Positions 25,839-36,594 of a stretch of DNA of 64,000 bases are shown one piece after another. The position numbers were made by a program, and so were the translations under genes. The notes beneath the pieces were generated by a model. The model searched no databases. It had not been told where the DNA came from and saw only the letters and a list, made by a program, of their open reading frames with translations. The stretch is from Desulfosporosinus youngiae DSM 17734. Lineage in GTDB: Bacteria > Bacillota > Desulfitobacteriia > Desulfitobacteriales > Desulfitobacteriaceae. The stretch spans positions 3,554,226 to 3,618,225 of the forward strand of contig NZ_CM001441.1 of the NCBI RefSeq assembly GCF_000244895.1, in the 5' to 3' direction. The first letter of the stretch is position 1. Each line of letters opens with the position of its first letter.

Positions 25839-26417
25839 CTAATCCTTCGAAAACACCAAACCTAAATCAATGTCCAAGTCAGTTAATATTCCAACCTTGA
25901 TTTTATCGGGATATTGATAAAGTCCGGTTCGTTCATATTTGTTATTCTCATTAAGCGCATATACATCGATAACCCTATCCGAGGGAAATACCAGCCAGTA
26001 TTCTTTTACACCGCTGCGTTCATACACTAAGAATTTTTCCTGCATATCCTTTTTGGCAGTTGCCGGCGATATTATTTCTATTATCAAATCGGGCGCACCT
26101 TTACACCCTCTTTTGTCCAATTTACTCCGATCACAAATAATCGCCAAATCGGGTTGTACCACCGTTTCAATTTCTTCATCGTTTTCTTGAGTCAGAGGAA
26201 GCCTCACATCAAAAGGAGAATAGAAAACTTCGCAGGTTTTACCTGCTAAATATCTGGCGAATTGCAGGACCAGTTCACGAGAAATTCTTTGGTGCTCAGT
26301 AGAAGGAGCCGGGGTCATATCATAAGGTAAACCATTGATAAGCTCCCAACGCCCGTTCTCCGGCCAAGTTAAATAGTCAGCGTAGGTATGCTTTTTAATT
26401 ATATTTGGTAATGACAT
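25839..26417 (-). CDS. Uma2 family endonuclease (DUF820), copy 2
   Basis: A 192-residue paralogue of the protein encoded at 24961, convergent with it. It has YADYLTWPENGRWELING near the start, then VQPDLAIICDRSKLDKRGC and DLIIEIISPATAKKD, then YERSGVKEYWL. AAGGAG lies 11 nt before the ATG. The two copies share the SKLDKRGCKG segment exactly, so duplication is likely but old. Confidence 0.85.
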   Translation of the reverse strand: MSLPNIIKKHTYADYLTWPENGRWELINGLPYDMTPAPSTEHQRISRELVLQFARYLAGKTCEVFYSPFDVRLPLTQENDEEIETVVQPDLAIICDRSKLDKRGCKGAPDLIIEIISPATAKKDMQEKFLVYERSGVKEYWLVFPSDRVIDVYALNENNKYERTGLYQYPDKIKVGILTDLDIDLGLVFSKD

Positions 26418-26646
26418 AACACACTCCGCTCCTTTTGCCTTTTCTGTATATTACCATAAAAATATGTATGCTCAAACTGTTTAAGGCGTAGGGATTACCT
26501 ATTTGAGATACTGACCGCAGTAAATAGTTATTGAAGGTAATCCCATTCAATTAATGTGTCCGGGCAATTAACTGTACTTCCTGTAAATTCACAGCCTTCC
26601 CTTCGTATTGCCTCAGATTACTATGTTTTTTCGATATTCCCGTTTA

Positions 26647-26708
26647 AAAATCCGGCGGTTTTAAGATTGACTAATCCAGATTAGCCAGACTCAAAACCGC
26701 CGGATTTT
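26647..26708. repeat. Dispersed long hairpin, copy 1 (terminator of the hyd operon)
   Basis: 30-nt arms (AAATCCGGCGGTTTT.. / ..AAAACCGCCGGATTT) with four mismatches and a 2-nt loop, T-runs on both sides, 3 bp past the aspA stop. The inner part GAGTCTGGCTAATC (minus strand) is shared with hairpins at 32738 and 54737. Confidence 0.8.
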
Positions 26709-26710
26709 AA

Positions 26711-28021
26711 TCATTTCCCCGGTCCGCCTTTATGTAAATCCAGCATTTCCTTAGCCCGCCGGGGATCACCGCCGGATTTAGCAATAATTTCACTCACTTG
26801 ATCATAGCCTAAGGCGGGAGTATAGGCGGCGGCAAAGGCCCAGGATGACTCCAGAAGCTCCCTGCACCTTTCGGCATTGGGCTTGATCAGCTCAATGCAC
26901 CTGGTGCGAAACAGCTCCGCGGCATTGAGCAAAAGCCCCAGGCTTTCCAGGAGGGAATCGGCAATCAAGGGCAGGAAAGGATTCAGCTCAAATTCCCCGT
27001 GAGAAGCGGCGGCTGAAATGGCCCCGTCGTTGGCCATAACCCTCATGGCCACCTGCATCACCATTTCGGGAAGCACGGGATTTACCTTGCCGGGCATAAT
27101 GGTGCTGCCCATTTGCAGGGGGGCCAGGGTTATTTCCCCCAGTCCCCCCCTGGGTCCCGAATTCATGAGGCGCAGATCATTGGCTATCTTCATGAGATTC
27201 ACGGCCAGAGCCTTGAGCAGCCCCGATACCTCCACGAAAACATCGTTGTTCTGAGTCATATCCATGGGATACTCGGCCTGGGCCAGGCCGATTCCCGTTA
27301 ATTCCCTGAGGACTTCAATCACTCCGAAGCGGTATTTCCGTTCTGCGTTGCTGCCGCTGCCCACGGCTGTTCCGCCCATGTTAACCAGCCGCAGCCTCTC
27401 TTCCACTTTGTACAAACGCCAGCGGTCCCTGGCCACGGCCTGGGCATAGGCGCCGAATTCCTGACCCAGGGTAATGGGCACCGCGTCCATCAGCTCCGTC
27501 CGGCCCAGCTTCACAATCCCGTCAAATTCATTCTCTTTGGCCTGGAGGGCCTGCTGGAGCCGGGCACAGGCTTCGCTGAGCTTTCTCAGCATCTCAATGG
27601 CCGCTATGCGCAGGGCTGTGGGGTAGACATCGTTAGTGGACTGGCCCCGGTTCACATCGTCCAGGGGATGGACAATGTCATAACGGCCCTCCACAAAGCC
27701 CAGCTCCCGGAGGGTGAGATTGGCAATCACTTCATTGACATTCATATGGGCGGAGGTCCCGGCCCCGCCCTGGAGGGCTTCCGTTACGAAGGAGTCATCG
27801 GCTTTGCCCTGGAGAATCAGGTCGCAGGCCCGGACCATCCCCTCATACACTCCCTCCCGGCCCACCCCCAGCTTCCGATAGGTCAGGGCCGCCGCCTTTT
27901 TGACGGTGACAAGGGCATAGACCAGCTGCAAATTCGTTTTTCGATGCTCAAGCTTAAAATTCTCCAGGGCCAGAGCGGTTTGGCTGCCGTAGAGTTTGCC
28001 CGCTTCACTGTCCATCGCCAT
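26711..28021 (-). CDS. aspA: Aspartate ammonia-lyase family protein in the hyd operon
   Basis: An aspartase/fumarase superfamily lyase of about 436 residues: aspartate to fumarate plus ammonia. The signature GSTIMPGKVNP is at about residue 306, with TELMDAVPITLGQE and STNDVYPTA earlier. The substrate could differ from aspartate. Two ATGs are possible (28021 and 28015), both next to GGAGGTGGAGG. The start overlaps the hydF stop, so translation is coupled. Several Clostridia have such a lyase among the hyd maturation genes; a supply of ammonia for the dithiomethylamine bridge is a plausible inference. Confidence 0.88.
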   Translation of the reverse strand: MAMDSEAGKLYGSQTALALENFKLEHRKTNLQLVYALVTVKKAAALTYRKLGVGREGVYEGMVRACDLILQGKADDSFVTEALQGGAGTSAHMNVNEVIANLTLRELGFVEGRYDIVHPLDDVNRGQSTNDVYPTALRIAAIEMLRKLSEACARLQQALQAKENEFDGIVKLGRTELMDAVPITLGQEFGAYAQAVARDRWRLYKVEERLRLVNMGGTAVGSGSNAERKYRFGVIEVLRELTGIGLAQAEYPMDMTQNNDVFVEVSGLLKALAVNLMKIANDLRLMNSGPRGGLGEITLAPLQMGSTIMPGKVNPVLPEMVMQVAMRVMANDGAISAAASHGEFELNPFLPLIADSLLESLGLLLNAAELFRTRCIELIKPNAERCRELLESSWAFAAAYTPALGYDQVSEIIAKSGGDPRRAKEMLDLHKGGPGK

Positions 28022-29222
28022 CCTCCACCTCCGCCAGGATATGCGGGAACATGGCAATGCTTCGCTTTAAAATTCCCTGCATATAGGCAATGAGAATCCC
28101 GTAATTGGTGAAGGGCACTCCCTGGTCGGCGGCACACTGGCGGCGGTAATGCATTTCCCGCTCGTTGAGCATGCAGCCGCCGCAGTGCACGATCAGCCCG
28201 TAAGGGGAGAGATCGTCGGGGAATTCCGTCCCTGAGGTGAACCGGATATCCACTTGCTTTTGGGTGTAATTTTTTATCCAGCGGGGCAGCTTCACCGTGC
28301 CGATATCGTCGCACTGCCGGTGATGGGTGCAGCCCTCGGCAATGAGAATCCGCTCCCCCTCTGCCAGGGCGTCCAGGGCTTTGGCTCCCTTAACGGCAGC
28401 CTCCAGGGTCCCCTTGTACCTGGCGAAAAGAATGGAAAAGGAGGTCAGGAAAATATCCTGGGGTGTGTCTGCCGCCACCTTGGCAAAGACCTGGCTGTCG
28501 GTAATCACCAGCTTCGGCTTTTTGCCCAGGCCGGCCAGAGTTTCCCGCAGCTCAAACTCTTTAACGACAATGGCCGCGGCGTCGGCTTCCAGAATATCCC
28601 GGATGGTCTGCTGCTGGGGCAGGATCAGCCTGCCCTTGGGGGCCGCCTTGTCAATAGGGGTAACCAGCACCACAAAATCCCCGGGATTCAGCAGGTCTCC
28701 CACAATTTTCAGCTTGGCTTCCTCGCTGACCGCCAAGGCCCCGATTTTCTCCTTCAGTTTTTCTATATTATAGCCCGTCACCGCACTGACCCAGAGTTCA
28801 TGCTCATTTCCGGGCTTTTCTTCTCCCATCAGGTCCGCTTTATTGTAGGCCACCACATAATTGATCTTTTTCCTGCCAAACAGAGCCAGCAGTTCTTCAT
28901 CCTCCCGGCTTTTGCCGGCAACTGCGTCGATAACCAGCACCGCCACATCGGTTTTGTTAAGGACCTGACGGCTTTTCCGGACCCGCAGCTCCCCCAGGTC
29001 CCCTTCGTCGTCAATGCCGGGGGTATCGATAATCATGACCGGACCCAGGGGCAGAAGTTCCATGGCTTTAGAGACGGGGTCCGTGGTCGTGCCCCTGACC
29101 TGGGAAACCACAGCCAGGTCCTGGCCCGTGACGGCATTGACCAGGCTGGATTTGCCGGCGTTTCTCCTGCCGAAAAAGCCGATGTGAACCCGGTTGGCCG
29201 AAGGTGTTTCATTCAATCCCAT
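28005..29222 (-). CDS. hydF: [FeFe]-hydrogenase maturation GTPase HydF
   Basis: The scaffold that assembles the 2Fe subcluster and passes it to the hydrogenase. The GTPase domain shows GRRNAGKSSL (G1), DTPG (G3) and NKAD (G4). The C-terminal cluster-binding region shows EGCTHHRQCDD and HCGGC, the family CxH...HCxxC ligand set. Length is about 405 residues. I chose the ATG at 29222, 9 nt after AGGAGG; one at 29228 is too close to that site. It follows hydG by 13 bp and overlaps aspA. Confidence 0.95.
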   Translation of the reverse strand: MGLNETPSANRVHIGFFGRRNAGKSSLVNAVTGQDLAVVSQVRGTTTDPVSKAMELLPLGPVMIIDTPGIDDEGDLGELRVRKSRQVLNKTDVAVLVIDAVAGKSREDEELLALFGRKKINYVVAYNKADLMGEEKPGNEHELWVSAVTGYNIEKLKEKIGALAVSEEAKLKIVGDLLNPGDFVVLVTPIDKAAPKGRLILPQQQTIRDILEADAAAIVVKEFELRETLAGLGKKPKLVITDSQVFAKVAADTPQDIFLTSFSILFARYKGTLEAAVKGAKALDALAEGERILIAEGCTHHRQCDDIGTVKLPRWIKNYTQKQVDIRFTSGTEFPDDLSPYGLIVHCGGCMLNEREMHYRRQCAADQGVPFTNYGILIAYMQGILKRSIAMFPHILAEVEDGDGQ

Positions 29223-29235
29223 GTTCATCAGCCTC

Positions 29236-30654
29236 CTAAAACCGGAAATCCCGGCTGCCACTCGCTATTTTCAGCAGGTTCTCCCGGGCGATCTCCCGGA
29301 CCTTGTCCTTGGGAATGGCCGGAATTTCCTTTTGGATCAGGACTTCCCCGGTGGTTTTGGTGGCCTCTGAAGCGTAATCCTCCAGATATTCCTTGAGGGT
29401 CATCAGGGCATTGGGATGGCAGCAGTTCTGAATCTGCCCGCTTTTCAAAAGACTCATAAAGCGGTCGCCGGTTCGGCCCTCCCTGTAGCAGGCGGTGCAG
29501 AAGCTGGGAATAAAGCCTAAGTCCATCAGCCATTTCACCACCTCATCCAGGGTTCTGGTGTCGCTGACCTCAAACTGCCGGGAATCGTCGTCTTCCGCTT
29601 CCGGCTGGGCATAGCCCCCCACGCTGGTTTTGGAGCCGCCGCTGATTTGAGAAATCCCCAGCTTAAGGACCCGTTCCCGACATTCCTTGCTTTCCCGGGT
29701 GGAGACGATCATGCCGGTGTAGGGCACAGCCACCCGGATACAGGCTACCAGCTTGGCAAAGATATCGTCATTAATGCCGTTGGCAAAGGAGGAGGGGTCG
29801 ATATCGTCAGCCTGGCGGATTCTGGGGACGCTGATGGTATGAGGACCGACGCCGAAAACCTCCTCCAGGTGCTCGGCATGCATAAGCAGGGCCGCGAATT
29901 CGTAGCGGTAGCCTTCAAGGCCGAACAATACCCCCAGGCCCACGTCATCAATGCCTCCCTGCATAGCTCTGTCCATGGCTTCCGTATGATAGGCATAATT
30001 GTGTTTAGGTCCTGTGGGATGCAGTTGTTCATAGCTTTCCTTGTGGTAGGTTTCCTGAAATAAAATATAAGTTCCGATCCCGGCGTCCCTGAGCTTTTGA
30101 TAGTTTTCCACCGTAGTGGCCGCGATATTGACATTCACCCGGCGGATGGCCCCGTTTTTATGTTTTATGCTGTAAATGGTGTCGATGCACTCCAGTATGT
30201 ATTCAATGGGATTGTGGACCGGGTCTTCACCGGCTTCCAGAGCCAGACGTTTATGACCCATATCCTGGAGGGCTATCACTTCCCTGCGGATTTCCTCCTG
30301 AGTCATTTTCTTCCTGGGGATGTGCTTATTTTTCAGGTGATAGGGACAGTACAGGCAGCCGTTGATACAGTAATTGGAGAGGTAGAGGGGGGCAAACATG
30401 ACAATACGGTTCCCGTAAAAATCCTTTTTAATCTGCTCCGCCAAAGCGTAGATTTCCCGGTTTTTTTCCTCGTTCTCACAGTCCAGCAGAACGGCGGCCT
30501 CCCGGTGGGAAAGCCCCTGGCGCAATTTGGCTTTGGCGATGATCCTGTCGATGAGTTCCAGATTGTTTTTGTTCTTTTCCGCGTACTCCAGGGTGCTGAG
30601 GACTTCTTCATGGGCTATAAATTCTTCTGCTTGGGCTGATTTTGGATTATACAT
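29236..30654 (-). CDS. hydG: [FeFe]-hydrogenase maturation radical SAM tyrosine lyase HydG
   Basis: Cleaves tyrosine to give the CO and cyanide ligands of the H-cluster. It has 472 residues, with the radical SAM motif CINGCLYC (C96, C100, C103) and the C-terminal auxiliary cluster motif CTACYREGRTGDRF followed by QNCCHP. The ATG at 30654 is preferred to an in-frame TTG two codons earlier, with AAGGAA 8 nt upstream. It lies between hydE and hydF in the operon. Confidence 0.96.
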   Translation of the reverse strand: MYNPKSAQAEEFIAHEEVLSTLEYAEKNKNNLELIDRIIAKAKLRQGLSHREAAVLLDCENEEKNREIYALAEQIKKDFYGNRIVMFAPLYLSNYCINGCLYCPYHLKNKHIPRKKMTQEEIRREVIALQDMGHKRLALEAGEDPVHNPIEYILECIDTIYSIKHKNGAIRRVNVNIAATTVENYQKLRDAGIGTYILFQETYHKESYEQLHPTGPKHNYAYHTEAMDRAMQGGIDDVGLGVLFGLEGYRYEFAALLMHAEHLEEVFGVGPHTISVPRIRQADDIDPSSFANGINDDIFAKLVACIRVAVPYTGMIVSTRESKECRERVLKLGISQISGGSKTSVGGYAQPEAEDDDSRQFEVSDTRTLDEVVKWLMDLGFIPSFCTACYREGRTGDRFMSLLKSGQIQNCCHPNALMTLKEYLEDYASEATKTTGEVLIQKEIPAIPKDKVREIARENLLKIASGSRDFRF

Positions 30655-30710
30655 ATTCAAAATTCCTTTCTTAGCGGGTCAGACAGGTCTTCCCCTTCAG
30701 TATTTGTTAT

Positions 30711-31754
30711 TCAGAGGATGGATTTATGGTCGCCGCGGCTGACGGCTATTTTGTAGCCGATTCCCTCGATCCGCCCCTCCAGGCAATGCCGGCATTCCGC
30801 AGCTTCATCCCCGGTGCAGATTTTATTGTCATAGAGCAGGTATTTTCCCCTGACATCCCGGGGCGAGAGATTAGGCATGACCACATTTCCCCCGGCCCGG
30901 ATGCCCAGTTCCCGCCCTTCAGGATGAATGGTGCCCAGGGCGGTGGTGGCCGGCAGTAGCACTGTGGGCAGGAGCAAGCGGATCAGGCCCATTAAAAATA
31001 AGACTAGCTCCAGGTCCCCCGCTTTTTCCCGGGCCAGGGGCGTGTCATGGTGAGGAATAAAGGGACCGATACCCACCATGTGGGGATTGAGTTCTTTGAT
31101 GAACAACAGATCCTCAACCAGGCAATCCGTGGTCTGAAAGGGCGACCCTACCATAAAGCCGCAGCCCACCTGATAGCCGATCTCCTTCAAATCCCACAAA
31201 CACTGTTTTCTGTTTTTGAGCAGCATTTTCGGAGGGTGCAGTCTGGCATAATGCTCCCCATTGGCCGTTTCATGCCGGAGCAGGTAGCGGTCCGCTCCCG
31301 CTTCAAAAAAAGCCCGGTAAGTTTCATAGCTTTTTTCGCCAAGGGAAAGGGTGAGAGCGCAATCGGGGTGATTCCTTTTAATGGAGCGAATAATATCCGT
31401 CATCCTCTCCTCCGTATAGTACCCGTCTTCCCCGCCCTGGAGAACAAAGGTGCGAAAACCCAGTTCATAGCCCGCCTCACAGCAGCCGAGGATTTCCTCC
31501 TTGCTTAAACGGTAGCGCTCCGCCTTAGCGTTGCTTTTCCGGATACCGCAATAGTAGCAGTCGTTTTTACAGTAATTCGTGAATTCTATCAGACCCCGGA
31601 TATACACATCTTGGCCGTAGTTTTCAGCTTGTACCGCTCTCGCTTTGGCAAAAAGATAGTCGGAGAGCTGAGGCGAGCGGTTTTCCAGGAGTTCTTTTAA
31701 TTCGGCGGCTTCCAATTCCCTTGTCTTATGCAGCTTATCGATCAGTTTTTTCAT
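30711..31754 (-). CDS. hydE: [FeFe]-hydrogenase maturation radical SAM enzyme HydE
   Basis: A radical SAM enzyme acting on the iron-cysteine synthon during H-cluster assembly. Radical SAM cysteines CKNDCYYC fall at about 62, 66 and 69, matching Thermotoga HydE. The optional auxiliary set CTGDEAAECRHC (CX7CX2C) is also present. Length is about 347 residues. There are two possible ATGs (31754 and 31766); GAGGG favours the inner one. The start region overlaps the TM1266-family gene end. Confidence 0.95.
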   Translation of the reverse strand: MKKLIDKLHKTRELEAAELKELLENRSPQLSDYLFAKARAVQAENYGQDVYIRGLIEFTNYCKNDCYYCGIRKSNAKAERYRLSKEEILGCCEAGYELGFRTFVLQGGEDGYYTEERMTDIIRSIKRNHPDCALTLSLGEKSYETYRAFFEAGADRYLLRHETANGEHYARLHPPKMLLKNRKQCLWDLKEIGYQVGCGFMVGSPFQTTDCLVEDLLFIKELNPHMVGIGPFIPHHDTPLAREKAGDLELVLFLMGLIRLLLPTVLLPATTALGTIHPEGRELGIRAGGNVVMPNLSPRDVRGKYLLYDNKICTGDEAAECRHCLEGRIEGIGYKIAVSRGDHKSIL

Positions 31755-32025
31755 GAGATCCCTCATTTTCCCCCTTACCTGTTACTTTGGAATAGACCGC
31801 TTTGGTGCTGACTCCCGGCAGTCTGCCCAGCTTTCCCGACAGAGCGCTGATAACATCCTGGGGGGCGTCAACAGCCAGGCTGATGATACTGATGGCTTTT
31901 TCACGGTAGGGAATCCCCATTCTGCCGATAATGTACTGCCCGTAATTATGTAGAATCCCATTCAATTTTTCCACAGAGTCAATGTCCTCAACAATAATTC
32001 CGATAATAGCCACTCTTGTCTCCAT
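31735..32025 (-). CDS. TM1266 family iron-only hydrogenase system regulator
   Basis: A small 96-residue ACT-like (NikR C-terminal-like) protein: RVAIIGIIVEDIDSVEKLN, then YGQYIIGRMGIPYRE and ISIISLAVDAP. The family almost always accompanies hydE, hydG and hydF, but its mode of action is unproven. It has no DNA-binding segment of its own. AAGGAGG precedes the ATG, and it is first in the operon. Confidence 0.9.
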   Translation of the reverse strand: METRVAIIGIIVEDIDSVEKLNGILHNYGQYIIGRMGIPYREKAISIISLAVDAPQDVISALSGKLGRLPGVSTKAVYSKVTGKGENEGSHEKTDR

Positions 32026-32039
32026 ACAATACCTCCTTC

Positions 32040-32142
32040 TGATTTAAAAATAACTTTTAAAAATAAAAAATACGCCGGAAAGGCGCAAAAAATCTCATAA
32101 AAGTTATGAAGCTTGCTCTGCCTTTCGCCTCATAACTTGTAT
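32040..32142 (-). promoter_or_regulatory. Hairpin-rich leader of the hyd operon
   Basis: On the minus strand, AAGTTATGA/TCATAACTT encloses GGCGAAAGGC. A second small stem CGCC/GGCG follows and is trailed by TATTTTTTATTTTT. This looks like a structured element plus weak terminator just before the first hyd gene, so attenuation is possible. No known riboswitch class was recognised. The rest of the 790-bp gap upstream holds only a gene remnant and a repeat hairpin. Confidence 0.4.
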
Positions 32143-32495
32143 TCAGCGTCAGTAAGATTTATAGTTTTCACTTTGCCGCAGGAAGATGCCTTTGGCTTAG
32201 ATAATATTTATCATAATACCTTTTCAGATATTTTTCAATCTTTAGTTTATACTTATTTATTGAGAATTTCTTAGTTAATTTCAAATTGAGCTGCAAGTTC
32301 TCGCTTATAATAGGTCTTAAAAACACTTTGGATCTTTGGTCGATCTTCCACTGCACAGAAAAATGAATCTGTGGTCATATTATGCTTTGTTTTCTGGCCT
32401 TGGTTGTCCAAATTAAGTTTCAAAAACTACTTGAAGAAGCCAGAAGCGACTAAGGCTATACGGAAGCGATTCGATCTTTACGAAAGGTTAACATC

Positions 32496-32621
32496 GTAAA
32501 ACTGAAAGTTAAAGATCATGAACACCTTGTGAGAACCGAAATCCACGGTGTAGCTAATATTGCTTTCAGAGCCGTAGGAGCGAAAATTCCAGAGAGAGTA
32601 CAAACTGTACAAATCGTTTAG
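32496..32621 (+). pseudogene. Possible C-terminal remnant of an unidentified gene
   Basis: A 41-codon open stretch ending in TAG reads like protein (VKLKVKDHEHLVRTEIHG, then NIAFRAVGAKIPERVQ). It has no start or ribosome site, and the sequence before it has stops. The source family was not recognised. Confidence 0.25.
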
Positions 32622-32737
32622 TATATTCCCGTAAAAAGGGAATTGTTCTCTATTAAATACCCCCTCTTGTGGCCGCGGAAGAAGATCGGCAATCATGATC
32701 CTTGGCAAGATTTTTACTGAAATTATCAATGAGATTA

Positions 32738-32800
32738 GAAATTCGATGATTTTGAGTCTGGTTAATCACCAGATTCACCAGACTCAAATCGCCGAATTTC
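32738..32800. repeat. Dispersed long hairpin, copy 2
   Basis: Arms GAAATTCGATGATTTTGAG.. and ..CTCAAATCGCCGAATTTC meet at a CTGGTTAATC/GATTCACCAG stem with loop ACCA. It shares the TTTTGAGTCTGGTTAATC core with copies at 26647 and 54737. It lies just downstream of the lipoprotein gene and may terminate it. Confidence 0.75.
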
Positions 32801-32814
32801 TATTTTCTCTTAAA

Positions 32815-33444
32815 TTAATGTTGTCTTTCAGCAATAATTACAAAAATATCATCGACCCATTCTTTATCATTCCAAATATTAGGGTCATCAATCTTGCTAA
32901 TATCTCCTCTAACAATCCCATCAAGATAACTTGCATTACCTGCACTTTTAGAATACCAATCAGAAATTGATAGCTTTCCCTCTCTATTACTTATAATAAA
33001 TTGATGTAACTCTCCAAACCCTCCAATATCTTGTTTAACACTTGCGATCATATCAATGAATGCATAGCTCTCATTTAAATGCCATTCTATATCCTTTAAT
33101 CCAAAATTCAACTTTTTAACTCTATTAATAGATGCTTTTGATCCTGTTTCAATTTTTTGCAAAATGTACCTTTTAAAATTAGCATTATCTATATATGGCT
33201 CTAGATTCATTGTTTCCCTGCCAGTGGTAGCAAAATAGAATTCTTCTAAAAAAGATTCACACATTAAGTAAATTTCACCAAAATCCAAGTAAGTAAGTCC
33301 TATGTTTTCATCATTAATATGAAATTCTATTGGTGTATCTTTATCGTTATCTACAGAATACATCGAACTATCATTGACATTGCAGGATGTCAATAATAGC
33401 AACAACAATATTATTATTGGAAGTCTACGTATTATTCTCCTCAC
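32815..33444 (-). CDS. Predicted lipoprotein of unknown function
   Basis: A 209-residue protein with a lipoprotein signal (RRIIRRLPIIILLLLLLTSC), so lipidation at the Cys near residue 21 is expected. The mature part is acidic, with no recognised domain. The only in-frame start before the signal is a GTG right after AAGGA; a more distant GAAGGTGAG may be the true ribosome site. Base composition is more AT-rich than its neighbours, suggesting transfer. Confidence 0.65.
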   Translation of the reverse strand: MRRIIRRLPIIILLLLLLTSCNVNDSSMYSVDNDKDTPIEFHINDENIGLTYLDFGEIYLMCESFLEEFYFATTGRETMNLEPYIDNANFKRYILQKIETGSKASINRVKKLNFGLKDIEWHLNESYAFIDMIASVKQDIGGFGELHQFIISNREGKLSISDWYSKSAGNASYLDGIVRGDISKIDDPNIWNDKEWVDDIFVIIAERQH

Positions 33445-33667
33445 TCCTTAGCAACTCACCTTCACAGAAATCGAGTAGAAGCAAGCTTTTCTCCAACTGG
33501 CAATACGCCTAGAGTAGAGATCATGACTGGACCTGATCGAACAAATTACTCTATTCTAACAGTTAAATTAAACATTATACAGTTATGTAATACATGCTTA
33601 TATCATATTATGAATGTGTGAGTATGTTAATATATAACTTAATTATTTTTTGCTTTACAATCTATTA

Positions 33668-33966
33668 CTCGGCGAAACATGCTAACAGTCCGTCATTTTT
33701 TGTCGTTTTGTGTAGAATCCAGAAACCTTCCCGAAACGACAAGTTTCGCCGAGCATGGAGAATGGGGCAAGTGGCTGGAAGAGCCGGTGGATTTCTCCAA
33801 GCGCAGGGCCAATAAACTGATGCGTATCTTCATAGAGTACGGGGCAGGATAGCTTGTCTCCTCAAATTCGGATTCGAATCCGAATTTGAGGAGACAAGCT
33901 ATCCTGCTTTTAGGTGTCCTAAAAGAGAAACGGGCGCAATTCATTCTCGATATGGATATTGAGGGA
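33668..33966 (+). repeat. Direct repeat block, copy 1 (flanks collagen-like gene)
   Basis: About 300 bp closely similar to 37331-37636. It starts with a hairpin whose outer arms are CTCGGCGAAAC/GTTTCGCCGAG (33668-33753) and whose inner arms are TTGTCGTTT/AAACGACAA. It contains the broken DUF3102 gene and the 64-bp palindrome. Confidence 0.85.
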
Positions 33967-34083
33967 ATGACAATCAGGAACTCAGGCAAGTGATCAATGA
34001 ACGAACGCAGACCCGGCAGGGAAAAGACCGGACCCTGCAGGAGAATGAGGGCCTCCAGAAGACAGTGGCAAACCAATATACTT
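33748..34083 (+). pseudogene. Broken DUF3102 gene, copy 1
   Basis: A frame reads EHGEWGKWLEEPVDFSKRRA and then LMRIFIEYGAG, the core of DUF3102 proteins of Firmicute mobile regions. A TAG inside the palindrome ends it. After the palindrome the frame resumes (QAILLLGVLKEKRAQFILD), then a 1-nt deletion near 33975 shifts it. The rest reads RELRQVINERTQTRQGKD and ends QKTVANQYT-stop at 34083. The N-terminus is missing, replaced by the hairpin at 33668. Confidence 0.7.
33844..33907. repeat. 64-bp perfect palindrome, copy 1
   Basis: 32-bp arms with no loop and no mismatch (GCAGGATAGCTTGTCTCCTC outward, centre GGATTC/GAATCC). It sits in the linker of the DUF3102 remnant. Compared with the copy at 37508, one base pair is changed symmetrically in both arms (GGATAG/CTATCC here, GGACAG/CTGTCC there). 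Confidence 0.95.
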
Positions 34084-34089
34084 AGTTCT

Positions 34090-34146
34090 GCAAAAGGAGA
34101 AAAGACGGCTTCCGGCACTGCCAGTCGACGTCTTCTCTCCTTTTGC
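34090..34146. other. Long imperfect hairpin
   Basis: GCAAAAGGAGAAAAGAC pairs with GTCTTCTCTCCTTTTGC. It lies just after the DUF3102 remnant stop and ends in a T-rich arm, so it may be that gene's former terminator. Confidence 0.45.
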
Positions 34147-34227
34147 TGGCTGTGTTACTGCGACAGCCCCTTGAATCAGGTGCGGAACATTCCGAGCACT
34201 TTAAAAAATCATATACGATTATAAAGA

Positions 34228-34264
34228 GGGAAAGGTTCCAACATAATTCCTTGTTACCTTTCCC
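34228..34264 (-). terminator. Terminator of the collagen-like gene
   Basis: Arms GGGAAAGGT/ACCTTTCCC around an imperfect inner stem, followed on the minus strand by TCTTTAT. It is 31 bp past the stop codon. Confidence 0.6.
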
Positions 34265-34294
34265 GATTCTCTATGATTTCTTAACGATTCTAGT

Positions 34295-36594
<2,300 letters not shown>

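Noticed and set aside
28254-29396. Plus-strand frame of 380 codons opposite hydF
   Set aside because: Antisense shadow of a clearly identified gene.
32168-32356. 62-codon minus-strand ORF upstream of the hyd leader
   Set aside because: Lys/Tyr-rich AT-driven frame with no ribosome site or family resemblance.
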